DNA of 64,000 bases from Enoplolaimus lenunculus. Lineage: Eukaryota > Nematoda > Enoplea > Enoplida > Thoracostomopsidae. The notes below the pieces were generated by a model. The model saw only the letters and a list, made by a program, of their open reading frames with translations. It made no database searches and had not been told where the DNA came from. The stretch is taken from NCBI GenBank assembly GCA_030248215.1, contig JASANG010003948.1, forward strand, positions 48,243-112,242, in the 5' to 3' direction. The stretch's first letter is position 1. Each line of letters opens with the position of its first letter. Shown here in pieces: positions 29,108 to 41,039 of this stretch. Position numbers and translations under genes: made by a program.

Positions 29108-29715
29108 CAACGGATATCGGGAAATTGTGATTTTGGGAAATTGGAATATTACCCTCGAAATTGGAATTTTAGGAAATAGGTATTTTGGGAAAATCGGAAT
29201 CTTGGGCGCTGAGTTTTGCGCTCATGATTTTGGGAATTAGTGATTTTAGGAAATTGGGATAGTACCCGGGAAATTGGGATTTTGAGAAATTCTGATTTTA
29301 CCAGAGAAATTGGCTACAGCCTTTTTCGTTTGGGATATTGGGAAATTTGTGTTTTTTGGAAATTCGGATATTTCTCGGGAAATTGCGATTTTGGGAAATT
29401 GGGATGTTACCTGGGAAATTGGCTTTTCCGGGAATTTCGCTATTACCCGAGAACTTACGATTTTGTGCACAGCGTTATTCGCTTGGGATGTTGGAAAAAT
29501 GGGATTTTGGGAAATTTTGATATTACCCGGGATATATATTTCTGTTTTGGACGCAGCGTTTTCGCTCGAGATTTTGGGAAATTGGGATATTATATTATTC
29601 GGGAAATTGGGATTTTGGGTGCCGCCTTTTTAGCTCGGGATTTTGGAAAATGGGATATACGCGGGAAGTTGGGATTTTAGGCAATTCGGAAAGTATCCGC
29701 GCAAATGAGACTGGG
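29108..29715. repeat. GGGAAATTGGGATTTTGG minisatellite-like tract
   Basis: About 600 bp of GGGAAATTGGGAT(A/T)TT(A/G) motifs with ACCCGGGAAATTGG variants every 40-80 bp. The 146-codon ORF through it has low-complexity FGKLGF-type repeats and is not a gene. Confidence 0.85.
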
Positions 29716-29941
29716 AAAACAAAATTTTGGTAACCTTTCACTTTTTACGGGTCGGGTGAAATTGTACGTCCTTGCATTAATTTAACAACTATTAAACCTT
29801 AATTTTATTTTACGTTGCTTTTATAATTTAAATGATATATTGAGTTTTTCCGTTGAATAATTGGCTAGCAACGCCACTGGTCGGAATTCACTATTTGTGG
29901 TATTATCATTTTTAAGGCTTAGCTGTTTGAAAATAAACTCA

Positions 29942-30865
29942 GGCCCATGTTACTTTTATGGCCGTACAGGTTTCTATTATTACAAATTTTTCCTTAAAGA
30001 TAGTAAACTGAAAATTTTTCGCTTAAAGGACACACCATACGAAATCATTTTCCTATAAATATTATGCTAATCTGAAGTTTTTGAATATTGGTATGTTTTA
30101 GTTAAGAAATAAAGATTTTGAATCATCATGGAACAATTATGCAAGAGTCTGGTTTAATATTGTGACTGAGGTTTGGATACAGAATTTTTCGTCAGCTCCA
30201 GCTACTTTGGTGGTGAAACTATGCAAAGTATTCCAAAAATTTTTTTGGATATCCGGATATCCGAATATCCGGATACACGTTTCATTTCCGATACATATCC
30301 GGATATTTTTCATATCCTGATATCCGGTGCCCATCTATAATAGACAACCTTTTAAATTACGTTCTCAGGTTGGCGACAGCCCCCCTGAACCCCCCGCAAC
30401 ATTAAGGGACCCTAGAAGCAGGATGTCGGGCTACCGCCCCCAAGCCCCACCCGCGTTAAGCGGTCCTCATACTTAAGCTGCAAAGACAAAGTCAAAAAAT
30501 TTTGCTCAAACAATGAATTGCTTACATGGGGTATGGGAGCCGACAGCCCCTTGAAAACGCAATAAAAACGTTTTTACTGCAGCCCAAGGTCAATTTTTTG
30601 CCGGAGCCGAAGGCAGGCGTCCGGTTTTACCCTGAGAAATGGTAATAGATCTAGGAATCGTGGCGCTTAAAACTTTTCGAAGACCTGAGTATACGCTTTC
30701 AAAAGTGGCCAGCCCGAAGCCAACCTCTACCCGTACCCACAAAATAAATTGTTTTGTATTCAAGAAATATTGTCTGAAATTTAAGACAATTACGTATTAT
30801 GCGGGCTTTAGGTATGGCTTATACTAATGTTACGACCCTAACATACGTACATATTGACCCTACAT
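29942..30865 (-). mobile_element. Possible subfamily B MITE ends far apart
   Basis: GGCCCATGTTACTTTTATGG with GTTTCTATTATTAC (left) and CTTATACTAATGTTACGACC with TATTGACCC (right) match the two ends of subfamily B but lie about 920 bp apart, with CCGG-type repeat pieces (30230-30335) between. Either one enlarged element or two fragments. Confidence 0.4.
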
Positions 30866-31199
30866 CCCAAATCAAATTCAAATCTGCTAATATAAATTAA
30901 ATTGTGATATTGCCTAGAATTCAACTTTGAAAAATGATTGCCGCTAGCGAAAGCAAGAGTCACTGACTAAGGGCTGGTACAGAAACGCTAAGTTACTCTT
31001 TGCGTCTTTTAAGCAATTATTGCAATGTTGCAAGTTTAGTCAAGGAGTAAATTTAATGTCGTCCGCGGACAACAACTTGGCTAGTGAAATTTGTTATGAA
31101 GTAATTTCGCATGATAATCGCGTTCGTTTAGAAGTTTGGAGCATTGTTGTTAGTGGCGGTGCCGGAGATTATGCAGCATGAGATAATGAATTACGATAG

Positions 31200-31440
31200 C
31201 TTTTAACTCTTCACGCTGACGCTTTGTCATCTCGGACTTCTCTCTTGCGATTCAAGCACGCTAAACATTACACCACGTGGCCGATATAATTGCCTCTGCT
31301 GCTATATGTGCACGAGTATGTATGTGTATCTGTCTTAACATTACACACTCTGCACATACACAAGTTGCACCGCGTATACTCACATTCCTCCTTCTTTAGG
31401 CAGTTGCCTTAATCCAAGTTCTCCGTGTAAGCATGTTAGA
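31200..31440 (-). mobile_element. tRNA-derived SINE, family S2, old copy
   Basis: Matches 35578-35790 in the same orientation through CATTACACCACGTGGCCGAT, GTCTTAACATTACACACTCT and GTATACTCACA. The tRNA-like half is worn. Confidence 0.65.
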
Positions 31441-31605
31441 CATGCTTGTCCGTTATGTGCACATGCAATATAAGTCAAAGTCGAAGTCAAAAGTTTATTC
31501 ACCGATTAAACATACATGCGTATTTAAGATACGAATATGAATAGGCAAATAAAATAAGTTGGAAAGGAGGGGCAAACCTCTCTAACATCCAACCGAAATC
31601 GATCT

Positions 31606-34250
31606 ATAAGGTTAACTGTTCATGGCGGTCATACTTCAGAAATTTTTTAAGTGCGTCGCGAGGGAGTCGTCGAAGAAACTGGGCAAGAGAACCTGCTCGG
31701 GGAACCGGGAGCCCATTTATATTGTTAGGTAGGCTATTCCAGGAGGATACAACCCGACAGAAGAACGAACCACGACTAGCTAAATTAAAGAACTTCGGAA
31801 AATTCAAGCTAAGGTCGTTTTTCCTGGTGCGAGAAGTTCCAGAAAACTGCAAACAGCTATCTATATGCAGATCAAGTTCCTTAAAAATAAGCTTATACAA
31901 CATGGCCAAATCGGACTTTAGTCGGCGATATTCTAACGATTCAAGCTCAAGTTCCCTAGCCTAGAACGGTAAGTTTTGCCTCCTAATTTAAATTTGAAAT
32001 AGAGTCTTCTAGTAAAATAGCGCTGTGCTTTCTCAATTTTGTCAATATCACACAGCAAAACAGGGTTCCATACATTTGAACAATAATCCAATATTGGAAT
32101 AACAAATGACTTATACGCAGATATATACTGGGATAGTGAGAAAGACGGGAAGCATCTAAAAAGTATGTTTATTGTCTTGTTTGCTTTATGAGCTATATAA
32201 TCACAGTGCCTAGAAAATTTCAATGAACGCTCGAAAATAACTCCAAGATCATTTACCTCATTTGCGCTGGCAAAGACCTCGCTGCCAATACAGTAGCGAA
32301 CATTCAAAGGTTCGTTAGCGCAGCCAAAATGCACAACTTTGCATTTATTCACGGCAATTTTTAATTGCCACGTATTAGCATAATCATGAACGATATCCAA
32401 CGCATTTTGTAGTGTGCTCCGATATTAAAGCGGGTCAGACCTAGTGATTCCTACATATAGTTTCAAATCGTGTGCGTACATCTCAACATTTACATCATGT
32501 AAAAGATCAAGAATGTCATTGATATAAACTAAAAATAACATAGGACCCAATACAGAACCTTGCGGGACCCCAGAAGTAACCGGCTCGCGTGTAGAATAGC
32601 AGTCACCGATTTTAACCCGCTGAGTACGATTTTGAAGAAACGCGTTTATCCAACGCAAGAGTGAACCTCTAAGCCCATATGAGGAAAGTTTTATCAAAAG
32701 CTTTCTATGATTCACAGTGTCAAATGCTTTGGCAGTCTATATATAACATCCGCCCCCATGTAGCTACTATTGTTTAGAAAAAGTGCTCGACTGTGGGTTG
32801 TCTGGATCAACTGACTACAGGTGGATCTTTTAGGCAGAAAACCATACTGCTTTTTTGAAAACAGATTGTTATTGTTCAAAAACTATAGCATTTTATCTTT
32901 AATAATGCTTTCCATAACCTTACAGCATGCACCGGTCAAGGAAATGGGACGATAATTGAAAACTAGGCTACAAGAACCTTTGAAAAATCTACATACTCGA
33001 GGTAGTTGTTCACCCTAAGGGGAACACCAGGTACATAATTATCGTCACAAGTAAAGTCAGAGCAGAAATATTCATTAAACAGAGAGCATTTAAGGCCGTT
33101 ATCAAATACAATGGTGCCTTGATCGTGCATAGGTGCAATATCACATCTGCTTGTCAACCTAGAATTAATGAACCTATATAAAGCTCCAGGTCGTTTATTT
33201 TTTAACGCGTTTCGCTCACAGCGAAGGAGATAATTTTTTGTAAGCTTAGCACACTTAGCTGCTTGCCGTTTGTAAGCGAGTAGTGATCCACCAACCCGAG
33301 TCAGACGCCAAAGAACTTTTTTCGATTCAAATCACGCTGTATATGTGCAGGATAACTTCTAGCGCAATTCCCTTTAAAAGTGATAACCGATATGAATCTA
33401 GCTATTAAATCACCAATAAATTTTTTAAAATAACTCCAAATGGCGTTAACTGATTGTCCGTTCTTAGCGTGATTGGTAAGGTTCAGCGCTAAAAGCGACC
33501 TGGAGATTGCAATACGATCTGCTTTACTATACAACACGTTTGTTTTCGACTCAACGCGCAGCTTGCTTACATACGTTAAATCAAAGTTTACTGAACTATG
33601 GTCGCTAGTGGAAAACGGAACATCTACGCTAACAGAGGATATTATTTGTGCCTGATTTGTCAAAACAAGGTCTAGAATTTTGTCCTGTCTTGTCGGGGAT
33701 CTTACAAGCTGGAGCAAAGAATGTATTCTGACTATTTCGTCTAAACAGTTATAAAGCTCAGAATTCGGGAAACGAAAGTTACCCCAGTCAAAATCAGGCA
33801 TTTTAAAATCTCCAGTAATAATTACCGATGCTTCGTGGGAACAAAGCTTGTCGATGCAGCCTTTAAACAGGGACAATTCTTCAAAATTACTATGCGGAGG
33901 GCGATATTATACAAACATTCGAATGGGTCTAGGCCTGAAAACATCTACACACAACAGTTCAAGCTGAGAGTAATCCGCAGGAATTTCAACAGAAACTGAG
34001 ATAAGCGATGTCTTAACTAACATAGCAACACCACCGCCTACGCCGCTTTTCCTGTCACAACGATAGATATTATATTTATCAAAACTATTGAGTGCGGAAT
34101 TTGGTATGGACTCAGTTAACCAGGTTTCTGTAATAAAAATGACATCAAATATTGCGGTCGCAAGAATAAGCTTGAACTCATCAAATTTGCTTTCTTTGAG
34201 TTTGCCCCGATTAACTGTTTCCCGAGCCATTATTACGCAAGCCAGCATTA
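31606..34250 (-). pseudogene. LINE ORF2 remnant (endonuclease + reverse transcriptase)
   Basis: Segments 34250-33907 and 33876-33301 are endonuclease. Segments 33157-32963, 32715-32425 and 32400-31933 are reverse transcriptase and thumb. Segment 31909-31606 is the C-terminal domain with RGSFFCRVVSSWNSLPN. Frameshifts and stops separate them. YAHD replaces the catalytic YADD near 32470. Confidence 0.85.
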
Positions 34251-35215
34251 TAGATAAAATGCTTGTCTCGAAATCCATCAACCAAAACACCAGCTTCGTT
34301 ACGTTTGCAATTCTTAAAACGAACAATCGTTTCCCCAGACACAACATATTTGTATGTAGAGCCTGAAGGTTCTTTTTCATTTAACTCATTCTTCGCTTTG
34401 TATAACTCGCGCATATATTGTCGTTCGGCTGAAGACATTGATTTCCTTATGAAGACACTTTTCCAATTTGATGTATCGCGAAGCTTTCGAGATTCATGCA
34501 AAATTGATTTCAAACAGGATGCACTAACAAACTCTACTTTCAGAAGCCTAGACCGTGAAGGAGACAACGGCACACGCTCTTTACGCATGAGACCTAATCT
34601 ATGAACACAAACAACCAATACCAACTTGTCCAAGAACCGACAGAGTTTGTTGACATCATCGAAATGTGTGCCATTTTCAGGCAATCCACTGATGACTGCG
34701 CATTTACGTCTTACTTCGTCTTCCGACAAGTACTTCATGTCAGATACAGTTACAATACGGCTAGATGTTTGTATATTTTTCGACGCCGCGGCAGCATACG
34801 ACACGGGAGCATTTTGAACTGAGCTATCATTTCGAGGTGAAAGAATCGGATTTAGCGCTTCAATTAACTGGTTTACTTTAGAGTCAAGTTCAGCCAATTT
34901 AGATTCAATAGAATTGCCATCGCGTGGTTGTTTCAGATCAGCCGATTTGGCTGATTTAAATTTCGGAACGCAAAGTTTGCATAATACGAAAACTGACTCA
35001 CAATGAAGGGTGTTAGTATCTCCGTTGATTCCGGCGCAAGGCAGATGGAGCCAACAATCGCACCAATCGCACTGAACACCATTTGACGACACTAAAGCCG
35101 AACAATAGGCGAAAACATCGTTGGTATCGGTAGGGCTGGTATCGTTTGTGACAGAAGATGAGTTTTTTCGGGACTGGTTTTTACTAAATCTGGATGCAGA
35201 CAGGAAGGAATACCG
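34211..35215 (-). CDS. LINE ORF1 with PHD-type finger
   Basis: Open through SASRFSKNQSRKNSSS, then FAYCSALVSSNGVQCDWCDC and WLHLPCAGI, and ends with TAA at 34211. The Cys/His spacing matches PHD fingers found in ORF1 of CR1-group LINEs. No in-frame ATG is seen at the 5' side, consistent with 5' truncation or decay. Confidence 0.7.
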   Translation of the reverse strand, partial: RYSFLSASRFSKNQSRKNSSSVTNDTSPTDTNDVFAYCSALVSSNGVQCDWCDCWLHLPCAGINGDTNTLHCESVFVLCKLCVPKFKSAKSADLKQPRDGNSIESKLAELDSKVNQLIEALNPILSPRNDSSVQNAPVSYAAAASKNIQTSSRIVTVSDMKYLSEDEVRRKCAVISGLPENGTHFDDVNKLCRFLDKLVLVVCVHRLGLMRKERVPLSPSRSRLLKVEFVSASCLKSILHESRKLRDTSNWKSVFIRKSMSSAERQYMRELYKAKNELNEKEPSGSTYKYVVSGETIVRFKNCKRNEAGVLVDGFRDKHFIYNAGLRNNGSGNS

Positions 35216-35298
35216 CCGTCGAACCGTAATAATTGTGCAATGAAACTAACTACGAAAATATGATTAAATGCAATTAATTAAACGATCTGAGCACTGTA

Positions 35299-35545
35299 TG
35301 TATGCTAGCTGGCAGCATACGGTCGACAAAAATGGTTGTTGGACAGGCGGGCTACGTAGCGCATTGGTAGAGTGCTCGCTTAAAGATCCATAGGCTAAGA
35401 GTTCGATCCCCGCTCTAGACCGCTTTTCCAGCTGCTTAGTAAAAAAGGTCTGATGTCCCGGTTCCTACCTAGACTGATACTCCGAATCCATGGGCATGCA
35501 ATTTACAGCGCCCGTCTTGGTGGGACCTCCACGTCAGAACTGCGA
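35299..35545 (+). mobile_element. tRNA-derived SINE, family S1
   Basis: Head GTATGCTAGCTGGCAGCATA with CGGTCGAC, tRNA-like part with A box TAGCGCATTGGTAGAG and B box GTTCGATCCC, then TTCCAGCTGCTTAGT and CGGTTCCTACCTAGACTG. The copy at 36041 confirms head and tail. Confidence 0.8.
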
Positions 35546-35577
35546 ACATAATTGGTTTTTTCCTTTAATTTCTCTGA

Positions 35578-35865
35578 AAGATATGGCGACGCCGGGAATC
35601 GAACCTCGGACCTCTCGCTCGCGAGTCAAGCGCGCTATCCATTACATCACGCGGCCGATATCATAATCCCATCTGATGCGTTATGTGTACGACTATGTAT
35701 GTGTCTTAACATTACACAGTCTGCATATATTATAGCTACACCGTGTATACTCACACACTTAAGTGTAGGTAAACATAGATTGCCTTCCAACATTGAGGAG
35801 GTCTTTTCGAGACTGGCACAGCAAAGAGCAAGCCCAGGATTAGGGCAGCTGGAATTGTAATTCAC
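35578..35865 (-). mobile_element. tRNA-derived SINE, family S2
   Basis: On the minus strand GGCCGCGTGATGTAATGGAT with AGCGCGCTTGACTCG and B box GGTTCGATTCCC forms a cloverleaf-like tRNA part (arginine-like by general look). An unrelated 3' part reaches toward 35865. Confidence 0.7.
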
Positions 35866-35897
35866 GACGCCGATGTATGTGTACTATAAATATATAC

Positions 35898-36430
35898 GGG
35901 ATGTGCCGATACCAAAATTTTTGCCGATACCGATACCGATGCTGATCCCTACTTTGAATTTTGCCGATGCCTATAATTATATTGAGATATGCTTCTCTGG
36001 GTGCAAATATATGCAATACATATATGCAATGCACATTATACAGTATGCTTGCCGGCAGCATACGGTCGACATATAGTCGACGATAGAAGCAGTTTTAGAA
36101 GCGGGCTGCGTGACGCAGTAGTGGTAGAGTGTTCGCTTAAGGATCCGTTTGCTATGGGTTCGATCCCCGCTCTAAAGGCCATCTTTTCCAGCTGCTTAGT
36201 TAGAAGGTCTAAATCCCGGTTCCTACCTAGACTGGCAATGCCGATGCCGATTCCAACTTTAGTACACCATGTATAACAACAGATAGGATACTACATTACA
36301 TCATTATAATAAGACTTAACCCTAAATCACAGTTAACCGTTAGTTATGTCTGTTGTCAATAGTCAACACTAGTTTAAAAGTTTGTAGCAGTCATCGGCAT
36401 AGGCAAAAACTTTAGTATCGGCACATCCCT
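35898..36430 (+). mobile_element. Inverted-end element (GGGATGTGCCGATACC), carrying a SINE
   Basis: GGGATGTGCCGATACCAAAA at left and its inverse GTATCGGCACATCCC at right. The S1 SINE at 36041-36235 lies inside. Other copies: 51268 and 52921. Confidence 0.8.
36041..36235 (+). mobile_element. tRNA-derived SINE, family S1, nested
   Basis: Head GTATGCTTGCCGGCAGCATA, tRNA-like part (AGTAGTGGTAGAG, GGTTCGATCCCC), tail TTCCAGCTGCTTAGT and ACCTAGACTGG. Inserted in the element at 35898-36430. Confidence 0.8.
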
Positions 36431-37302
36431 AGTTTCAAACTTAATACCAATTGAGGTCTAGCGCAGCGGTATACCAAAGACGCAAACTAAGTGTGCACCT
36501 TTGCGACATGCATACTCCATGTTGCGAGAAGAAAACATTTCGCAAGTTAAAATTTAACAATTTTAGGATTTAAAAGCCTACGAAAAATCTACTCGAGGTA
36601 GTCGAGGTTCAGAATTGATCGTATTAGCATGACGGCAAACCAATTATACAAGTTTTCCATGAATCGCAGCTTTAGCGCACAAGTACTTATGCATTTCGCC
36701 AACCAGCTCTGATAGTGAGCGACTATGGAGTACGGCGACTTGTTGATACAGCGACTTGAGAAACAGAATGACGCCGTAACGATTGTCAAAAATCCGTTTT
36801 TGAAAGCAAATCGAAAACAGTTTGACTCGGTTGTTTCACGATAATTGTTGTGCATAGGGTTCTAACACAACACGAACAATATTAGCCGGTAACAGCGAAA
36901 GGAAAAGGATTTGAACTTTTCGCTGGATTAAAAGGAACGTAAACCGGCATTTATGAAAATTCACCACCGAAGTACTGCTGGTAAAATGTAGCCACAAACG
37001 AATTCTGGTGGAACCCGGGTGCATATTTGATTTTCAGTATGGCTGTAGTGATGAATAAGAGATGCCTGCTGAATAAAATTTCGCTGTGAATCTGTGAATT
37101 TTACAGGATTTCGCAGATATTATAAAAATCACAATAATACATTGAAAACCGTAAAAAACATCAGAAAAATTTAAACTAATTTACTTTAAAAGTTCAAAAT
37201 TTTTTTCGGTAATGATCAAAAATTGACTGAGCGCGAGACTTCTTGACCGGTCTCGGTTGTCGGGTCTCGGTCTTGGTTTTTTTACCGTGACTGCCAATCC
37301 CT

Positions 37303-37516
37303 GTTCACCGTCGGAACCTGTATTTGTTGCGTAGCGCGTTCGACGGCTGCGTCGGGTCTTGGATACTATCCGCTCAGAGAACACGTGATAAAATTCAAAA
37401 TCCGACAGTTCCTTGACCGTTAATCCTGTTCGACTTAATACCGTGTTCAACGCGCTGCAATTTACCATTTTGAAATGCGAGCTTAAGTGAACAGAACGCA
37501 TACAACAGCGTATCAT
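37303..37516 (-). CDS. Unassigned ORF / possible exon, 3' side covered by a repeat
   Basis: The ATG at 37516 opens a frame with MVNCSALNTVLSRTGLTVKE, then LSDFEFYHVFSERIV and a basic stretch KTRRSRRTR. It is GC-richer than its surroundings. After GSDGEQ the frame enters a repeat rich in CGGTCTCGGT-type motifs (37230-37303, related to 41160-41450). No family recognised. Confidence 0.3.
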
Positions 37517-37559
37517 GGTAGTGTAATAACTGAAACTTATGACACCGTATAAATATTAA

Positions 37560-38610
37560 GTGGAACATGACATGAGTATGTTATGTGAGTTTGATGAGGA
37601 TTAATTACAATATATCTATGCTTGTTTCAGATTTGGTTATTGTATACTTATATTTACAGATATCATTAAAAAGCCTTCTTATTGCATTTAGCAACATTAT
37701 ATTATTAGTCGCCAAAACATGGTTGTGATTTGTTAAAATAACTATGCATCAATTAGTGATTAATTGGCCGAAGAATAGATTGGTACGTTTGGTTTTAATG
37801 CTTTAAACGGGGTCGAATTTGATCTCAGGGACTTGCGTCCGATAATTGGAATATGTTCATATATTTAACAAATTCATATAGTGACTACAAGATAAGGCTG
37901 TCTAATTCTCTTTGCGATCTGGTTCGGTAAAACATTTTGTACTTTCGGCACGTCGAGTCGAAATTCAAGGGCGTGCACCTAAAAATGTGCATGTATACAT
38001 ACGCCTACCTATTCCTAAACAAATCTATGGTCTTTTGAAATGATCAGAATGGAATGGGTGCGCCAAGCAAGAAAACTTTGCTATTATATAAACACCGTAA
38101 CATAAGTTCCACTGGAATTATAAAGCTGAGAATTATGCATTAGAACTATTTATTTTTTTTGCTTCGATGTAACCGTCTATACTTTGTTCAAATCTGTAAT
38201 TTTGTTGTGACACTTGTTTTTGCAACTTTTAAATAAGCAAAGTGTTAAACCAAGTAAGCATGAGCGTATTGTGCAGCATTAAATGAACACATACGTAGTC
38301 GTACTGATTTAAATTTCAAAGTACGGGCACAACGTATTTTTTATGATACTATTCTTTTATAGCAGCACAGTATGGCCGTCCGTTATCTTTGTTGTCAATT
38401 CAGCGTTGTAATATATTTTTCAGCACTCTTAATGAAGCGCTAACACAGGAGTATGGAAATGCAATTTTTTTGGGGGGATAAATTTTCTAAAAAAAACCAA
38501 CGGTTGACAACTGCACTGACTGCTGTTCGGATTTTCGCAAAATATGCCGCGTTTTCAGTTCGAGTGCTCTCTCCGACACAAGTTGCAAGAGTATGCCGCA
38601 GTGTTCTAAT
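37560..38610. other. No gene recognised
   Basis: AT-rich sequence with no long ORF and no repeat that could be matched within the window. Confidence 0.4.
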
Positions 38611-38612
38611 TG

Positions 38613-38947
38613 CCAGTGTGAACTAAATTTTGGTCGAACAGGAACATGTATTGAAATTTTTGCCGGAACAGGTACTGGAACAGTATATATCCGCGATTTA
38701 AAATTATTTTAGCACCGAATTACAGTTTTACTTTTAAGGACTAGTCAAAAACGTACATTAAGCTAATTTTTCGCTACTTTTTCTTCGATTTTTACTCTAA
38801 CAACTTAACTAATGTGTATGAGATGAAACGATTTCATTTCGAACTAATCAACTGTAAGGTTCTCGCTCTATGTAACGCCGGAACCGGAGTAGGAATAGAT
38901 TTTTTACTTTCATTCCGGCCGGAACAGGAATTCAGTTGGAACACTGG
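38613..38947 (+). mobile_element. Foldback MITE with CCGGAA motifs
   Basis: 335 bp; CCAGTGTGAACTAAATTTTG left, inverse of CCAGTGTTCCAACTGAATTC right. Subterminal GCCGGAACAGG and CCGGCCGGAACAGG. Confidence 0.7.
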
Positions 38948-40175
38948 TGTACTGGTTTCGACTCTTGCAAAATTGACGTGTGATCATGGATTTTTGCCGT
39001 TATCGTTTGACTGTTGAATCATTTTGATGCTGGGTCTCAACGCCAGAGCCCTTACTTGTGTTGAATGGTATGGAATGAAAAGTCGATGTAACTTGACCAA
39101 CGTGAAAAATGACGCATTTTCGCACGATCACATTTGTTTGGGCGGCGTAAAACCCTGAATACGTAGTTTGGGTTTGATTATTGTTTTCGAATCTCATATA
39201 TACGGAATATTTGTATCTGTATGGTGATTTTCGTTTAGCTCATAGTTGCATAGTTGTAAGAGTATTGCACTGGACAATTTTGTATGTTCTCCTCAATCTT
39301 TGTAATAATGCATTATTACTGATGTATATACGTAGTACGTATGTTCATGTTGATATATATATTCTTTATATTACATTATAGAACTACGTACGGTATATAT
39401 GTTGTTGTGACTCAGGATAATTGTAATAGTACATAAACCGGAGTTGTATTTGAGTAGAGTTTTTGTCAACGAGCGACTTTTATTGTTCAGTTCTATCCAT
39501 GTTGTGTCAATCAACAGTATTTCTGGTCTGTCTACTGCGTGTCCCCCGTTAAAGACTGTTATAGGTGATTATTTTCATCTTACCCCTTTGTCATTGTTTG
39601 CCTCAGTTTGTTGTCTTGCTGTACAGTTGCGCTTCACAGAGTGGCTTGCACTACTCGTGATAGTTCATAGTCGATACACAGTTGGTGGCAGTCACATGAA
39701 TGTACCAGTACATGTGTCTGATATAATATATATTTTAATGCATATATACATACATATATATGTTATGTATATTGTGCAAGAAAATAAATAGTCCTTATGT
39801 GAATAAGGCTTTTTACATATATGGACGTATTTGTATAAGTATGTATGTATTGTGTACACATTATGTGTATACATATATATGTGCGATATAATATGCCATT
39901 TATATACTACATATTTCACAAATGTATATATATATATAATAATCATTACATATTTCGAATGAATGTATATATATAATATATATAAGGTTTGAATATAATA
40001 ATTTCACTGTTTCAACATAAATTTTTTATTATTTTGCCGATGCGGTCAGCTTTATTTTTTTATTGTTTGAAGCATAAAAGAAGGTAGCGGAAATGATAAA
40101 TTTATAGAAAGTTTAGTGTTACGTTCAATATCTTCTAGTTGGATTTGTTTGTTGCATTGGGTAATATAATTGTGA
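38948..40175. other. No gene recognised; TA-rich
   Basis: TATATA/CATATA runs at 39340-39370, 39720-39780 and 39860-39985. ORFs at 39444-39946 depend on these runs. Confidence 0.4.
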
Positions 40176-40845
40176 TTATTCAGCGAAGCGAAACTCCGAG
40201 CGAAGGTCGGACTTTCGCGAAGCGTTTTATGTTTTGTACTTGGGGGTCGAAAGGTGGATGTCGGATGTCCATCCGAAAAGAATCTCAGGAATTGCTGAAC
40301 AGCCTAAATTAGGACGTTCCACAATATTTCACTAATTATTGCAGTTAGAAGCAATCTAATTTTAGTGTTAAAGGGTTTTTGGGTGCTACGAATCTGCGTA
40401 GACTGTGTAAAAACCTCCAAAACCGATAAATGAGTAGTTAGCTAATAGATAATTTGCATATTAGCATAGTTTATAAGCCAAAATTAGGCGTTTTAAGGCG
40501 TTTTTACAATTTTTCACTAATTATTAGGGTTACATACAAACAATCTAATTTCAGGAATAATGGGTTTTCGGGTGCGAGGAATTTGAATAAATTGTTTACA
40601 AACCTTCAAAACCGATAATTGAATAGTTAGCTAATAGATAATTTGCATATTAGCATAGTTTATAAGCCAAAATTAGGACTTTTTAAACTAATTCAATAAT
40701 TATTAGGATTGGTGAAGGGTTTTTGGGTGCGAGGAATCTGAGGAAATTGCTTAAAAACCTCCAAAAGCGATAAATGAATAGTTAGCTAATAACTAATTTG
40801 CATATTACCTTAATTGCTTACGTGTGTTCGAGCTTCGCTCAATAA
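40176..40845 (+). mobile_element. Inverted-end element with three internal tandem units
   Basis: Ends TTATTCAGCGAAGCGAAACT and TTATTGAGCGAAGCTCGAAC (inverse at right). Between them are three tandem copies (about 40306, 40485 and 40670; 180, 186 and 140 bp) sharing ACTAATTATT, GGGTTTTTGGGTGC, AAAACCTCCAAAACCGAT and GCATATTAGCATAGTTTATA. Confidence 0.8.
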
Positions 40846-41039
40846 ATGCAGTCCCACTACGTCTGGTTTCAATTGGTGTGGGGCATGGGCTTGGGTACGA
40901 TTTTGGAAAGGGGGAGGTCACGTTATGTAGAAATTTTGAAGTGTGGCATCTTGTGGTACAAACTGCAATAGGTATGTTATGTATGTATCTAAAAACGTTT
41001 TTACAAAAGTAATAATGGAGAGGGTTGACCGATAATTTT

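Larger units (their letters stand above)
31476..35215 (-). mobile_element. CR1-like non-LTR retrotransposon (LINE), decayed
   Basis: Minus-strand LINE with ORF1 (about 35215 to 34211) and a broken ORF2 (about 34250 to 31606). ORF1 has a PHD-type zinc cluster (GVQCDWCDCWLHLPCAGI), then a coiled or basic region. ORF2 has an AP-type endonuclease (FITETWL, GGGVAML, ITGDFKMPDFDW, STSDHSS), a reverse transcriptase ([14 protein letters not shown]) and a C-terminal domain (DYCSNVWNP, WNSLPNNI). The RT active site reads YAHD instead of YADD, losing a catalytic aspartate. ORF2 lies in at least five frame segments. The 3' end is a short GACTTT/GACTTC repeat (31482-31500) rather than poly-A, as in CR1-like elements. 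The 5' end is probably incomplete. Confidence 0.9.

Noticed and set aside
29240-29680. 146-codon ORF
   Set aside because: Repetitive FGKLGF-type product of the GGGAAATTGGGAT tract.
31056-31181. 41-codon ORF (MSSADNNLASEICYEVISHD...)
   Set aside because: Well composed but short, no motif and no support from splice sites.
36725-36844. 39-codon plus-strand ORF (MEYGDLLIQRLEKQ...)
   Set aside because: Too short, overlapped by an 88-codon ORF on the other strand; neither has motifs.
39444-39791. 115-codon ORF
   Set aside because: Second half is translated CATATA repeats; no motifs in the first half.
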